Counted from the first letter of the stretch, positions 41,430 through 54,014 are shown. The stretch: 64,000 nt of DNA from CBDDEC01 sp965198045 (GCA_965198045.1 CBDAOL010000006.1:131937-195936); one strand, 5' to 3'. Notes: a model not told the origin generated them from the sequence alone. Translations and numbers: made by a program.

Positions 41430-41948
41430 ATGGCTTTCACCGACCGCGAGCTGACCTGTCGCGACTGCGGCAGCAGCTTCGTCTTCAGCGCCGGCGAGCA
41501 GGAGTTCTACGCGGGCAAGGGCCTGCAGCACGACCCCGTGCGCTGCCCGTCGTGCCGCGCCCAGCGCAAGCTGATGCGCCCCGAGGACCGTGACGATTCA
41601 CCGAACTACGGCGTGTACGTCTCCTGGGGCGGCCGCACGCCGCGGCAACTGCACGTCGCCACCTGCGCCCAGTGCGCGCAGACGACCGAGGTGCCGTTCG
41701 TCCCGCGCGGCGACCGGCCGGTGTACTGCAGCAACTGCTACAACGACGTGCGCTCGAAGCAGGAGGCACAGGAGGCCGCCGAGGCGGAAGCCGCCGCAGC
41801 CCGCATCGCCTTCGCCTCGGGTCGGCCCGACGTGGAGCTCGAGGGTGAGGGGCCGAGCGAGGCCGACGCGGAGGCCGCGGCCGCGGTCGCTGCTGTAGCG
41901 GAGTTCGTGGGCGAGGTCGTGAAGGACGAGGACGCGGACAAGATCTAG
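41430..41948 (+). CDS. CxxC zinc-ribbon protein
   Basis: A 172-residue protein with a zinc ribbon at the start: ELTCRDCGSSFVF ... VRCPSCRAQRKLM, and a second set CAQCAQTTEVPF ... YCSNCYNDVR. The rest is an Ala/Glu-rich, probably disordered or helical acidic tail. Such two-ribbon proteins, often with names like zinc-ribbon domain protein, are frequent in Chloroflexota and cold-shock neighbourhoods; function unknown, nucleic-acid binding likely. A strong GAGGAGGAA site precedes the ATG. It has a long leader of its own. Confidence 0.85.
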   Translation: MAFTDRELTCRDCGSSFVFSAGEQEFYAGKGLQHDPVRCPSCRAQRKLMRPEDRDDSPNYGVYVSWGGRTPRQLHVATCAQCAQTTEVPFVPRGDRPVYCSNCYNDVRSKQEAQEAAEAEAAAARIAFASGRPDVELEGEGPSEADAEAAAAVAAVAEFVGEVVKDEDADKI

Positions 41949-41971
41949 CCGCGCGCCCTCGAAGGGGTGGA

Positions 41972-42865
41972 ATGAGCAAAGCTGACATCACACCGGAGCT
42001 GGTGGCCGGGCTGATCGCTGCCCAGTTCCCTCAATGGGCGGACCTCCCGATCAGACCCGTCGAGGTGGACGGGCACGACAACACGACCTTCCACCTGGGC
42101 GACACGATGTCCGTGCGGCTTCCCAGCTCGGCCTCCTACGCGGCACAGGTGGAGAAGGAGCAGCGCTGGCTCCCCACGCTGGCGGGTCAGCTGCCGCTGC
42201 CGATCCCGCTGCCGCTCGCGCAGGGCGAGCCCACGGCCGAGTACCGCCTCCCCTGGTCGGTGTACCGCTGGCTGGATGGCCAACCCGCCACCCGCAAGCG
42301 CATGGCGAACCTCGAAGACCTCGCCAGCGACCTCGCCGCCTTCCTATCGGCGCTCTACCGGCTCGACACGAGCGGCGGCCCGCGGCCCGGCTTTCACAAC
42401 TTCTTCCGCGGCGGCGACATCGCGACGTACGAGGGCGAGACCCGCGACGCGCTCGACGCCCTCGCAGGCGATGTCGACATCGACGCGGCGCGAGACGTCT
42501 GGGACGCTGCGTCCGCAGCCCGCTGGGAGGGCGACGCTGTCTGGATCCATGGCGACGTGTTCCAAAGCAACTTGCTCGTCCACGCCGAGGGCCGCCTCTG
42601 CGCGGTGATCGACTTCGGCTGCGCAGCCGTCGGCGACCCGGCCTGCGACCTCACGTTCGCGTGGACGTTCCTCGCCGGCGACAGCCGAGAGGCGTTCCGC
42701 GCCGGTCTCGCCCTCGACGATGGCACGTGGGCACGCGCCCGCGGTTGGGCGCTCTGGCAGGCCGCGATCATGCTCGCCGGCTTCTCAGACGGAAAGCTGG
42801 GCGAGCAGGCCTACCACCGAGGCGTGATCGCAGAAGTACTGGCGGAGCACGCCGTACTGGGCTAG
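41972..42865 (+). CDS. Aminoglycoside phosphotransferase-like kinase (APH family)
   Basis: A 297-residue kinase-fold protein. The catalytic loop is WIHGDVFQSNLLVH (Asp and Asn) and the metal Asp is in AVIDFGCAAVGDPACDL. The N-terminal TFHLGDTMSVRLPSSA includes the ATP-binding lobe. APH-family members phosphorylate antibiotics, choline, homoserine or sugars; nothing here points to resistance. ATG start with a GAAGGGGTGG purine stretch upstream. It lies just before the T-box of ileS and reads towards it. Confidence 0.85.
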   Translation: MSKADITPELVAGLIAAQFPQWADLPIRPVEVDGHDNTTFHLGDTMSVRLPSSASYAAQVEKEQRWLPTLAGQLPLPIPLPLAQGEPTAEYRLPWSVYRWLDGQPATRKRMANLEDLASDLAAFLSALYRLDTSGGPRPGFHNFFRGGDIATYEGETRDALDALAGDVDIDAARDVWDAASAARWEGDAVWIHGDVFQSNLLVHAEGRLCAVIDFGCAAVGDPACDLTFAWTFLAGDSREAFRAGLALDDGTWARARGWALWQAAIMLAGFSDGKLGEQAYHRGVIAEVLAEHAVLG

Positions 42866-42964
42866 GCGCGAAGCCCGGCTCGAGCACTTGCCAACCCCAG
42901 AGCGAGCATCCACACTCGATGGTGACGCCGGGCGGTGCGCCGAGGGGTGCGCCGCCGTCAGAAC

Positions 42965-43340
42965 GAATGGCTGAGACGGAGACGAGTAGCCCTGCGGCCT
43001 CGACAGCGGGAACGCCTCGACGGACCGCTCAGCGAACCCGGGACGGTGCGAGCCGGGTGCGTGCCACGCGGGGTGAACATCCCTCCCGAGCTGCCGACCG
43101 AACGGCGATGAGCCCCCGGGTTCCATCGTCGAGTAGGCCCGGCCGGAGCGCCCACCGTTATCAGGGGCAGCACGATCGGCATGACCTGCCGTCTTCGGAC
43201 AGGCGTCGGAGCAGGTTGAGATGCCCGCCGTGCGGAAGTGGCGCGACGCACACGATTCGGTCGGGTGCGCAGCGCAAAGCGGGTGGTACCGCGGGCAACA
43301 GCCCGTCCCGGAGGGGGCGGGCGTTTTTTGTGCCCGACCC
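42965..43340 (+). promoter_or_regulatory. T-box riboswitch of ileS
   Basis: The T-box sequence GGGTGGTACCGCGGG (43281-43295) is near perfect; its UGG part pairs with the uncharged tRNA end. Upstream, GACGAGTAG marks the 5' side of the specifier loop (S-turn AGTA), a GC-rich hairpin forms stem I, and GAACATCCC carries ATC at 43079-43081 as the likely isoleucine specifier. The terminator stem GCCCGTCCC...GGGCGGGC with six T follows the T-box. Boundaries are approximate. Starvation for charged tRNA-Ile should allow ileS transcription. Confidence 0.92.
43301..43329 (+). terminator. T-box terminator before ileS
   Basis: GCCCG-TCCC...GGGGG-CGGGC stem followed by GTTTTTT. It overlaps the antiterminator formed by the T-box sequence, the expected switch design. 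Confidence 0.85.
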
Positions 43341-43384
43341 CCAAGGCAGGGCCAGCGGACCGACCGCGGAGATGGAGCAGCATC

Positions 43385-46666
<3,282 letters not shown>

Positions 46667-46681
46667 GGCGCGGCCTCGAGG

Positions 46682-47680
46682 TCAGTCGGTGCGCCGGCGG
46701 CGTGGCTGGCCGTTGCCGAGCACTCCTTCGGATACTGGCGCCGCCAACGCGAGGCCACGCACCAGGTTCCAGAGTGAGCGCTTCCAGTCGCCCTCGCCCT
46801 CGCCCTCGTAGCCGTGGCGCGGCTCCTGGCGCAGCACGTGGCCGGTCTCGGCCGCGACCTCGGCGCCGAAGATGAAGACGTTGGCGCTGAGGTAGACCCA
46901 GAACAGCAGCACAATCGCTGCGCCGAGCGTGCCGTAGAGCGAGAAGTCGTTGATGCTCGAGAGGTAGATGCCGAACGCCCACTTCAGCCCCTCGAACCCG
47001 ACGGCCGCCACGATCGCCCCGGGCACGGCGTGCTGCGGCTCCACCTCCTCGTTCGGCACGAGCCAGTAGAGGAAGAGGAACGTGAAGAACGAGAGTCCGA
47101 GGGAGATGGCGACCGCACCCAGGCCGAAGATCAGCGAGCCGGAGAGAAAGTCGAGCCGGCCGATCGTCGCTGTCTGAACGAACTGCCAGCTCGCGGTCGC
47201 GTAGAGGCTGGCGACGAAGAGGATGCCGACCACTGCCAGCACCAGGTAGTCGACGAGCTTCGCCTGCAGCAGCGGACGCCCACGCTCGACGCGGTAGGCC
47301 GCCTCGAGAGCGTTGCGGATCGAGGCGGAGAGGGCGCTCGCCGTCCAGAGCAGGCCAATCAGCGCGACGATGGTGAGCGTCGGGCCGCCGTCGGCAAGAT
47401 CGTTCAACTGCTTCTCGAGTTCGATGTTCGTGATCGGGAGCGTGTCGATGAGACCGTTGAGCACGTCCTGCTTCACGCTCTCGTTGCGCAGCACGATGCC
47501 AAACACGGAGACCGTGACGACGATGATCGGCACCAGCGAGAGCAAGGCAAAGTAGGAGACGCCAGCGGCAAGCTGTGTGCCACGGTCCTCGGAGAAGCTG
47601 ACGAGTGAGCGCGAGGTGACGGTGCGCACCGTGCGCCAGAACGGGCGCCCAAGCGGTGCGACGTCGCTACTCGCGGTCAT
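46682..47680 (-). CDS. YihY/BrkB family membrane protein
   Basis: A 332-residue inner-membrane protein with about six helices, of the YihY/UPF0761 family (once called ribonuclease BN by mistake). Key segments: RGTQLAAGVSYFALLSLVPI, LIGLLWTASALSASIRNALEAAY (in part), FLYWLVPNEEVEPQHAVPGA and VYLSANVFIFGAEV. Transport or membrane-protein roles are suggested; none is proven. The C-terminus is Arg-rich. The minus-strand GTG or ATG start is near 47680, back to back with proB (146 bp). Confidence 0.88.
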   Translation of the reverse strand: MTASSDVAPLGRPFWRTVRTVTSRSLVSFSEDRGTQLAAGVSYFALLSLVPIIVVTVSVFGIVLRNESVKQDVLNGLIDTLPITNIELEKQLNDLADGGPTLTIVALIGLLWTASALSASIRNALEAAYRVERGRPLLQAKLVDYLVLAVVGILFVASLYATASWQFVQTATIGRLDFLSGSLIFGLGAVAISLGLSFFTFLFLYWLVPNEEVEPQHAVPGAIVAAVGFEGLKWAFGIYLSSINDFSLYGTLGAAIVLLFWVYLSANVFIFGAEVAAETGHVLRQEPRHGYEGEGEGDWKRSLWNLVRGLALAAPVSEGVLGNGQPRRRRTD

Positions 47681-47826
47681 GGTGCGCCCCGATTGCTCCT
47701 CGCGTTGCCGCCAATCATGCTAGACGTGAGCCCCAGCAAGCGCGACGCCTGTGCCTCGGACGCCAGGGTCAGCGCACGGATACGACAGAGACGCCTGTGA
47801 CCGGCCAGCGCCTGACGCCGCAGCGG

Positions 47827-48954
47827 ATGAAACACCGACGCATCGTCGTCAAGGTCGGCTCGAACGTGCTCACCGCCGGCACGGACCGTCTCGACATCGC
47901 GGCCATGACGCACATCGCCGAGCAGATCGCCGAGCTGCGCGAGCACGACGCCGAGGTCATCCTTGTGACCTCCGGCTCTATTGCCGCCGGTCGCCACCGT
48001 CTCGGAGGCAACGGGGGCGAGGGGCTGGCCCGCGACGTGCAGCGCCGGCAGGTGTTGGCCGCGATCGGGCAGAGCCGCGTGCTGGCGCTCTGGGACGAGC
48101 TGTTCGAGGCGCACGACATCGTGATCGCCCAGGCGCTGCTGACCCGCATCGACCTCGCCGAACGCCTCGGCTATCTCAACGCGCGCAACGTGCTGCTGGC
48201 GATGCTGAGCCTCGGCGTGGTGCCCGTGGTCAACGAGAACGACGTGGTCTCCGTCGAGGAGATCAGCGACTCAGTGATTGGCGACAACGACAACCTCTCG
48301 GCGCTCGTCGCCAACCTCGTCGACGCGGACCTGCTGTTGCTGCTGACCGACACCGCCGGGCTGTACAGCGCCGACCCCGCGCACGACCCAGACGCCCAGC
48401 TGATCGAGACCGTCGAGGCGATCGATGCGTCGATCGTCGCTGCCGCTGCCGGCACGCCGGGCCGGCACGGCACTGGCGGCATGTCGACGAAGGTCGAGGC
48501 GGCGCGGATCGCCACGCTGTCCGGCACGCACGTCGTGATCGCAGACGGCGCCGTACGCGACGTGGTGCTGCGGGCCGCGGCCGACGAATCGGTTGGCACG
48601 CACTTTCTCCCGACCGGCGACCGCACCGAGAGCCGCCGGCGCTACCTGCTTTCCGGCCTGCCCGTCCGCGGCCGTATCGTCGTCGACGCGGGCGCTGCGC
48701 GGGCGCTGCGGCAGCGTGGCACCTCGCTGTTGCCAGCGGGCGTGACCGGCTGCAGCGGCCGCTTCGAGCGCGGCGACGTGGTGCAGATCGTGACGGACGA
48801 GGGCGAAGCGCTGGCCAGCGGCATGACGAACTACGGCGCCGACGAGGTCCAGCGCATCCAGGGCAAGCACTCCGACCAGATCGCCGGCGTCCTCGGCTAC
48901 GAGTTCGGCGAAGAGATCGTGCATCGCAACAACCTCGCGCTGACCGAGGGCTAG
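47827..48954 (+). CDS. proB: Glutamate 5-kinase
   Basis: A 375-residue kinase that makes glutamyl 5-phosphate, the first step of proline synthesis. The amino-acid kinase domain has RRIVVKVGSNVLTAG, LVTSGSIAAGRHRLG, VNENDVVSVEEI and the loop FGDNDxLSA as GDNDNLSALVANL. A C-terminal PUA domain (about 285-375) includes GTSLLPAGVTG and FERGDVV. I use the ATG because it matches the family start; an in-frame GTG 10 codons earlier is also possible. The gene order proB-kinase-proA keeps the pathway together. Confidence 0.95.
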   Translation: MKHRRIVVKVGSNVLTAGTDRLDIAAMTHIAEQIAELREHDAEVILVTSGSIAAGRHRLGGNGGEGLARDVQRRQVLAAIGQSRVLALWDELFEAHDIVIAQALLTRIDLAERLGYLNARNVLLAMLSLGVVPVVNENDVVSVEEISDSVIGDNDNLSALVANLVDADLLLLLTDTAGLYSADPAHDPDAQLIETVEAIDASIVAAAAGTPGRHGTGGMSTKVEAARIATLSGTHVVIADGAVRDVVLRAAADESVGTHFLPTGDRTESRRRYLLSGLPVRGRIVVDAGAARALRQRGTSLLPAGVTGCSGRFERGDVVQIVTDEGEALASGMTNYGADEVQRIQGKHSDQIAGVLGYEFGEEIVHRNNLALTEG

Positions 48955-48955
48955 C

Positions 48956-49546
48956 GTGCCGTCGCATGCGCGGCACCCCTTGCTCATCGTCGTCAACGGA
49001 CCGCCCGCTGCGGGTAAGACGACGCTCGCCGAACACCTCGAACATGCGCTGCGCCTGCCCCACTTCGCCAAGGACCGCATCAAGGAGACGCTGTACGAGT
49101 TGGATGACAGCGACGACTGGCACGCGCAGCTAGCGGACCGCGACTTCAACCGCCAGCTCGGCGCCGTGTCGATCCGGCTGATGTACGAGGCGGCGGAGAC
49201 CGTCCTCACTGCGGGCGACTCAGTGATCATCGAGGCCAACCTGCTGCCTGACCTCGCTGGTCCCGCGCTCGTAGCGATCGAGGAGCGCACCGGCTGCCGG
49301 CTGCTGCAGGTGTTCGTGACCGCCGAGACGGGGACGCTGATCGAGCGCTTCGTGACGCGCCAGCAGAGCCACGAACGGCACCTCGGTCACCGTCTGCCGG
49401 ACGGGATCGGCGACAACCTCGCCGACCGCCTGCCCTGGCCGCCGCTCGTCATCGACGACACGCTCGAGGTCGACACGACCGACCTCGACGGCCTCGACTA
49501 CGCCCCACTGCTGCGCCAGATCCGTGCGCGGCTGGCGGCCGGGTGA
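48956..49546 (+). CDS. P-loop kinase (AAA_33/zeta-like)
   Basis: A 196-residue nucleotide-binding protein with Walker A VNGPPAAGKTTLAEHL (about 12-27) and a DRIKETLYEL motif like those of zeta toxins and small-molecule kinases. A likely lid Arg region is RQQSHERHLGHR. It may phosphorylate a small metabolite; no toxin-antitoxin partner is visible, so zeta-toxin function is unlikely. GTG start with GAGGG eight bases upstream. It sits one base after proB and 49 bp before proA, so it belongs to the proline operon; a link to proline is not known. Confidence 0.8.
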   Translation: MPSHARHPLLIVVNGPPAAGKTTLAEHLEHALRLPHFAKDRIKETLYELDDSDDWHAQLADRDFNRQLGAVSIRLMYEAAETVLTAGDSVIIEANLLPDLAGPALVAIEERTGCRLLQVFVTAETGTLIERFVTRQQSHERHLGHRLPDGIGDNLADRLPWPPLVIDDTLEVDTTDLDGLDYAPLLRQIRARLAAG

Positions 49547-49595
49547 GGCTCACCGCGCCACCACAAGCCGTCCCTGCGGTACGATCCTTCGCCTG

Positions 49596-50882
49596 ATGAC
49601 TACCACGATCGCCTCCCACGCCACTTCCGAGGCTGCGCAGAAGGCCGCGCTCGCGCGCGCCGCGGGCAAGCGCATGTCTGCCGTGGGCACCGAGCAGAAG
49701 AACGAGGCGCTCGAGCGCCTCGCCGATGCTCTGGTCGCTGACACGTCGCGGATCCTCGAGGTGAACGAGCCCGAGGTCGCGCGCGGTGAGGCCAAGGGCC
49801 TGCGTGGCTCGTTCATCGAGCGCATGACGCTCAGCGAGGCGCGCCTCGAGGGCATGGCTGCCGATGTGCGATCGGTAGCGGCGCTACCCGACCCGATCGG
49901 TCAGATCTCGGACATGACCACGAGGCCGAACGGCCTGCGCATCGGAAAGATCAGCGTGCCGCTGGGCGTGATCGGCGCGGTCTACGAATCCCGACCGAAC
50001 GTGACGGTGGACTTCGCCTCGATCACGCTCAAGTCGAGCAACGGCGTCGTGCTGCGCTCCGGGTCGGACGCGCACGAGAGCTCGAGCCTGCTGGCTTCGA
50101 TCGCTCAGCGGGAGGCGACCGCCGCGGGCCTCCCGGCGGACCTTATCCAGTTCATCGACTCGACCGACCGTGACGAGGTGGGCGTGATGCTCGCCGCGCA
50201 CGACTCGATCGACCTCATGATCCCGCGCGGTGGCTCCGAGCTGATCCGCCGCGTCCGCGACGAAGCGACGATGCCCGTCGTCGCGGGCGGCATCGGCGTC
50301 TGTCACACCTACGTGGACGCCTCGGCCGACGCGGCGATGGCGCGCGATATCGCCGTGAACGCCAAGACGGCGCGGCCGTCGGTCTGCAACGCCATGGACA
50401 CCCTGCTCGTGCACGCGGCGGCCGCCGAGGGCGCGCTGCCGCTCATCGCCGAGGCGCTGCACGACGCCGGTGTGACGCTGCACGCGGACGAACACACCGC
50501 GGCGATGCTCGGTGTGCCCGCCGTGCCGGTCGACGAGGACGAGGACTACGACCGTGAGTGGCTGTCGCTCGACTGCTCGGTCCGCGTGGTCGGCTCGATC
50601 GACGAGGCGTTGGAGCACATCGAAGATCACGGCAGCGGCCACTCCGAGTGCATCGTCAGCGAGTCCTACCCGGAGACCCAGCGCTTCCTGCGCGAGGTCG
50701 ACGCTGCGGCCGTCTTCGTGAACGCTTCGACCTACTTCAATGACGGCGGGCAGTTCGGCCTCGGCGTCGAGGTCGGCGTCTCCACGCAGAAGATGCACGC
50801 GCGCGGTCCGATGGGCCTCCGCGAGCTGACCTCGTACAAGTGGATGGTGCTCGGCGACGGACACACGCGGCCGGCCGGCTAG
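49596..50882 (+). CDS. proA: Gamma-glutamyl phosphate reductase
   Basis: A 428-residue aldehyde-dehydrogenase-fold enzyme that reduces glutamyl 5-phosphate to the semialdehyde with NADPH. The catalytic cysteine lies in ARPSVCNAMDTLLVH, the nucleotide part in SVPLGVIGAVYESRPNVTVD (in part), and VEVGVSTQKMHARGPMGL near the end is typical. ATG is 49 bp after the kinase gene; a TACGAT hexamer lies 15 bp before it, which could give a leaderless internal transcript. Length normal. Confidence 0.97.
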   Translation: MTTTIASHATSEAAQKAALARAAGKRMSAVGTEQKNEALERLADALVADTSRILEVNEPEVARGEAKGLRGSFIERMTLSEARLEGMAADVRSVAALPDPIGQISDMTTRPNGLRIGKISVPLGVIGAVYESRPNVTVDFASITLKSSNGVVLRSGSDAHESSSLLASIAQREATAAGLPADLIQFIDSTDRDEVGVMLAAHDSIDLMIPRGGSELIRRVRDEATMPVVAGGIGVCHTYVDASADAAMARDIAVNAKTARPSVCNAMDTLLVHAAAAEGALPLIAEALHDAGVTLHADEHTAAMLGVPAVPVDEDEDYDREWLSLDCSVRVVGSIDEALEHIEDHGSGHSECIVSESYPETQRFLREVDAAAVFVNASTYFNDGGQFGLGVEVGVSTQKMHARGPMGLRELTSYKWMVLGDGHTRPAG

Positions 50883-50883
50883 C

Positions 50884-51243
50884 GTGACCACTCCCGAGGG
50901 CGGCGACGCCGCGGCCGGAGGTTCCCGCTGGCGCTTCGAGCGCGAGTCGCGCACGCCGCACTCCGAGCAGTGGGCGATCGAGACCGACGACTTCGCGATC
51001 GGCCACGTCGACCTGCATTTCACTTCCTCGCGAACGTTCGGCACCATCGCCGTCCACAGCTCGGTCGACGAAGCCACGATCGAGGAGCTGATCGCCGAGG
51101 TGGACGAGCGGCTCGTGCTCACCGCCGACCCGGAGCGCGACGACTTCGTGGTCACGGTCTGGCGCGGCGAGTCATACGGGACGTTCTCCGAGGACCCCGG
51201 CGAGGCCACCGCCGACCCGGCGCCGGAGGTCGACGAGGAGTGA
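50884..51243 (+). CDS. Hypothetical protein
   Basis: A 119-residue acidic protein beginning at GTG one base after proA. It has a beta-rich middle (FAIGHVDLHFTSSRTFGTIAVH, DDFVVTVWRGESYG) with a helix between (ATIEELIAEVDERL) and an acidic disordered tail. I do not recognise a family. Its stop overlaps the GTG of the HAD gene by the GTGA arrangement, so the three genes proA, this one and the HAD hydrolase are translationally coupled. Confidence 0.65.
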   Translation: MTTPEGGDAAAGGSRWRFERESRTPHSEQWAIETDDFAIGHVDLHFTSSRTFGTIAVHSSVDEATIEELIAEVDERLVLTADPERDDFVVTVWRGESYGTFSEDPGEATADPAPEVDEE

Positions 51244-52007
51244 GCCCTCGACGCCACGAGCTCGACCCGACGCGCGTCGAGGTGGTGTCGTTCGACCTCG
51301 ACGGGACACTGGTCGACGCGGCGGCCGGGTGGCGTGTCGGCTTCGAGTTCGCCTTCGCCCGGCTCGTGGAGCGCCAGCCCTCGCTCGCGGACCTCGGCGA
51401 GCCGATGGAGGTCCACGACGGACCGTTCGTCGACTACATGAACGAGGCGCACCAGGCCGGCGGCGGCCGCGAATGGGACACCGCGTTCCCGCGCGCTGCG
51501 TTCCGGCAGCTCCTCGCACGCCACGGCGCGCGCGACGACACGTTCGCAGACGAGGTGTTCGAGGCGTACGAGCAGACCTGGCCGCGCTCCGTGGCGATCT
51601 ACGAAGAGACGCTGCCGACACTCGACGCGCTGCGCGGGCGCACGAAGATCGTCATGATCTCGAACGGACTCAACCAGTACCAGTGGCCCAAGATCGACCG
51701 CTTCGACTTGCGGCCCTACTTCGACCGCATCGTGATCTCGGAGGAGGCCGGGGTGGTGAAGCCGGAGGCCGCCATCTTCGGAGCAGCGATCGAGGGGTTC
51801 GATATCGCGCCAGAGGCGGCGATCCACGTCGGCGACTCGTACTCGGCCGATGTGGTCGGCGCGCGGGCGGCCGGCTGGTTGGCCGCCTGGATCCGGCGCG
51901 GCGACGGACACGCGGCCGTCGAGACGGACCAGAACGCCGCACACAGAGCCGACCTCGAGATCACATCGCTCCTCGAAGTCGTCGACTGGCTCGACGAGGG
52001 CCGTTAG
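51240..52007 (+). CDS. HAD-superfamily hydrolase
   Basis: A 255-residue haloacid-dehalogenase-like phosphatase. Motif I SFDLDGTLVD (nucleophile Asp), motif II MISNGLNQ, motif III lysine in AGVVKPEAAIF and motif IV HVGDSYSADVVGA are all present, with a helical C1 cap between I and II. Such enzymes dephosphorylate small metabolites; pyrimidine 5'-nucleotidase YjjG-like and phosphoglycolate phosphatase-like subfamilies are both possible. The GTG start overlaps the previous stop. It ends in a 4-bp overlap with the convergent flippase-like gene. Confidence 0.9.
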   Translation: MSPRRHELDPTRVEVVSFDLDGTLVDAAAGWRVGFEFAFARLVERQPSLADLGEPMEVHDGPFVDYMNEAHQAGGGREWDTAFPRAAFRQLLARHGARDDTFADEVFEAYEQTWPRSVAIYEETLPTLDALRGRTKIVMISNGLNQYQWPKIDRFDLRPYFDRIVISEEAGVVKPEAAIFGAAIEGFDIAPEAAIHVGDSYSADVVGARAAGWLAAWIRRGDGHAAVETDQNAAHRADLEITSLLEVVDWLDEGR

Positions 52008-53047
52008 CCCTCGCGCGCCGTGCGCGAGAGGTAGAGCATCGCCAGCAGGCCGATCGCCGTCGGGATCCAGAGGGTCACGCCGCGGGTGACCAGCGCAGCG
52101 GCGGTAGCGGTGCCGCGGACGACGGCGTCGATCAACGTGTTGGCCAGCGTCACGAGGCCGCCTTCGGCGACGCCGAGCCCGCCCGGCGTGAGCAAGAGTC
52201 CGCCCGCCAGTGTCGCGACCGGCCAGACGAACGCCGCCTGAAAGAGCGTCGTCGAGGTCGCTTCGATACCGAGGCCGTGCAGGACGAGCCAGTACGCGCC
52301 CACCTCGGCGATCCACGAGACGAACGAGATCACCGTCGCCACCGCCAGCGGCCGCCACGTCAGCAACACGTCCGAGGCGCCGGCGAACTCCTCGGCGTGC
52401 GGCGCCAGCCGCCGCAGCAGTGGAATGCGCTCGATGATCCTCGCGACGCCGCGCGCCAGGCGCGGGCTGCGCAGGATCGCGAGCAGCCCGAGCGCCAGCA
52501 ACGCGGAAACGGCGACCACCGGCAGGGCGGTGCGGTACACGAGCAGCCCCGACGCGGCGAGGACGACGAGGCCGAGCAGGTCGGTGACGCGCTCGGCGAG
52601 CACGATCGGCGCAGTGCGGGCAGCGGGCGCGCCGCCAGCGCGCCCCACGTAGTAGGACTTCACCCACTCGCCCACTCGCCCCGGCGTCACCTGCATGGCC
52701 ACCCCAGCGGCGTAGATCGCGGCCGAGCGAGGAACGGGCAGTAGCTCGCCCGGCTCGCTCACCAGCGCGAGGTAGTAATGCCAGCGCACACCTCGGATGG
52801 CGTGCGCTGCCAGCGCCAGCACGAGCGCGGGCAGCACCCAGCTCTCGTCGAGGTCACGCAGCGCCTCGGCGACATCGCCAGCGTCGGCGTAGAGGGTGAT
52901 CGCCACGGACACCACCGCGGCGAGCACCACCGTCAGGATCACGCCTCGGCGAATTGCCGTGCGCGACGGTGCCCCGAGCGCCGAGGACTCGTCGGGAGCG
53001 GTCGGCGGACGGCGCGGTGGGATCGGGGGAGGCGGTTGGTCGCTCAC
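52004..53047 (-). CDS. Lysylphosphatidylglycerol synthase transmembrane region-like protein (UPF0104)
   Basis: A 347-residue polytopic membrane protein with about eight helices. The GRVGEWVKSYYVGR motif in the middle and LLTPGGLGVAEGGLVTL near the end are signatures of the flippase domain of MprF and of UPF0104 proteins. No soluble synthase domain is fused, so it may move a lipid or lipid-linked sugar. The first 35 residues are Pro-rich and cytosolic. It follows the transketolase pair by 13 bp on the same strand. Confidence 0.85.
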   Translation of the reverse strand: MSDQPPPPIPPRRPPTAPDESSALGAPSRTAIRRGVILTVVLAAVVSVAITLYADAGDVAEALRDLDESWVLPALVLALAAHAIRGVRWHYYLALVSEPGELLPVPRSAAIYAAGVAMQVTPGRVGEWVKSYYVGRAGGAPAARTAPIVLAERVTDLLGLVVLAASGLLVYRTALPVVAVSALLALGLLAILRSPRLARGVARIIERIPLLRRLAPHAEEFAGASDVLLTWRPLAVATVISFVSWIAEVGAYWLVLHGLGIEATSTTLFQAAFVWPVATLAGGLLLTPGGLGVAEGGLVTLANTLIDAVVRGTATAAALVTRGVTLWIPTAIGLLAMLYLSRTAREG

Positions 53048-53060
53048 GCGACCGCGCGGG

Positions 53061-54014
53061 CTAGCCGCTCGTCCGGGCGATCAGCCGGCGCGCGGCGTCG
53101 GCCACACCGTCGGCCGTCAGGCCCATGATCTCGAGGACGCCGCTCCAGGTGCCGGACTCGCCGTAGCGATTGTCGACGCCGACGAACTCCATCGGCACCG
53201 GCTGGCGCGTCGCCAGCGCCTGCGCACACATCGCGCCGAGGCCGGAGTGCGTGAGGTGCTCCTCGGCGACGACGATGCGGCCGGTGTCGCGCGCGGCCAG
53301 CTCGAGCGCGTCGATGTCGAGCGGGCGGATGGTCGCCATGTTCAGCACGCGTGCCTCGATGCCCTCGGCGGCAAGCCGTTCGGCGGCGGCGAGAGAGCGA
53401 CCGACCATCAGCCCGCAGGCGACGATCGTGAGGTCGCCGCCATCGCGGAGCATGTCGGCCCGGCCGAGCTGGAAGCGCGAACCGTCCTGGTAGACGACCG
53501 GAATCTTCGGGCGACCCATGCGGATGTAGAACGGCCCGTCCTGCTCAATAGCGGCGCGGACAACGGCCTCCGCCTCGACGACGTCAGCCGGGACGCAGAC
53601 GGTGAAGTTGACCAGCGAGGAGAAGATCGCCAGATCCTCGATCGACTGGGCCGAGGCGCCGTCCTCGCCGGTGGAGACGCCGCCGTGGCTGGCGACGACC
53701 TTGACGTTGAGGTTGGGCTGGGCGACCGACATGCGCAGCTGGTCGAATGCGTGCTCGGCGAAGACGGCGAAGGTCGTGGCGAAGACGGTGTGGCCCATCG
53801 TCGACATCCCCGCCGCCGCCGAGATCATGTTCTGCTCGGCGACACCGAAGCTGAAGAACCGCTCCGGGTACTCGTCGCGGAAGAGCCGCGCCGAGGTCGA
53901 CTTGCCGAGGTCGGCGTCGACGACCACGATGTCCGCGCCGTTTCGACGGGCGTCGATCAGCGTCGGGCCCAGGGCCTCGCGGGTCGCCGCGTCGGGCAGC
54001 GCGGCGGTGGTCAT
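53061..54014 (-). CDS. Transketolase, C-terminal subunit
   Basis: A 317-residue half transketolase holding the pyrimidine-binding and C-terminal domains. Key parts: the TPP glutamate in FFSFGVAEQNMISAAAGM, FAVFAEHAFDQLR, SHGGVSTGEDGASAQ, and TIVACGLMVGR with ATIRPLD in the C-terminal domain. It needs the N-terminal partner for activity in the pentose phosphate pathway. Split transketolases occur in many bacteria and archaea; a DXS role is less likely as both halves are transketolase-like. Its ATG overlaps the partner stop (TGATG). Confidence 0.93.
   Translation of the reverse strand: MTTAALPDAATREALGPTLIDARRNGADIVVVDADLGKSTSARLFRDEYPERFFSFGVAEQNMISAAAGMSTMGHTVFATTFAVFAEHAFDQLRMSVAQPNLNVKVVASHGGVSTGEDGASAQSIEDLAIFSSLVNFTVCVPADVVEAEAVVRAAIEQDGPFYIRMGRPKIPVVYQDGSRFQLGRADMLRDGGDLTIVACGLMVGRSLAAAERLAAEGIEARVLNMATIRPLDIDALELAARDTGRIVVAEEHLTHSGLGAMCAQALATRQPVPMEFVGVDNRYGESGTWSGVLEIMGLTADGVADAARRLIARTSG

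Noticed and set aside
41972..42865. Aminoglycoside resistance gene
   Set aside because: The APH fold is shared by many metabolic kinases and there is no mobile context or close resemblance to known resistance enzymes.
48956..49546. Zeta toxin of a toxin-antitoxin system
   Set aside because: No small antitoxin gene is adjacent; the gene sits inside the proline operon.
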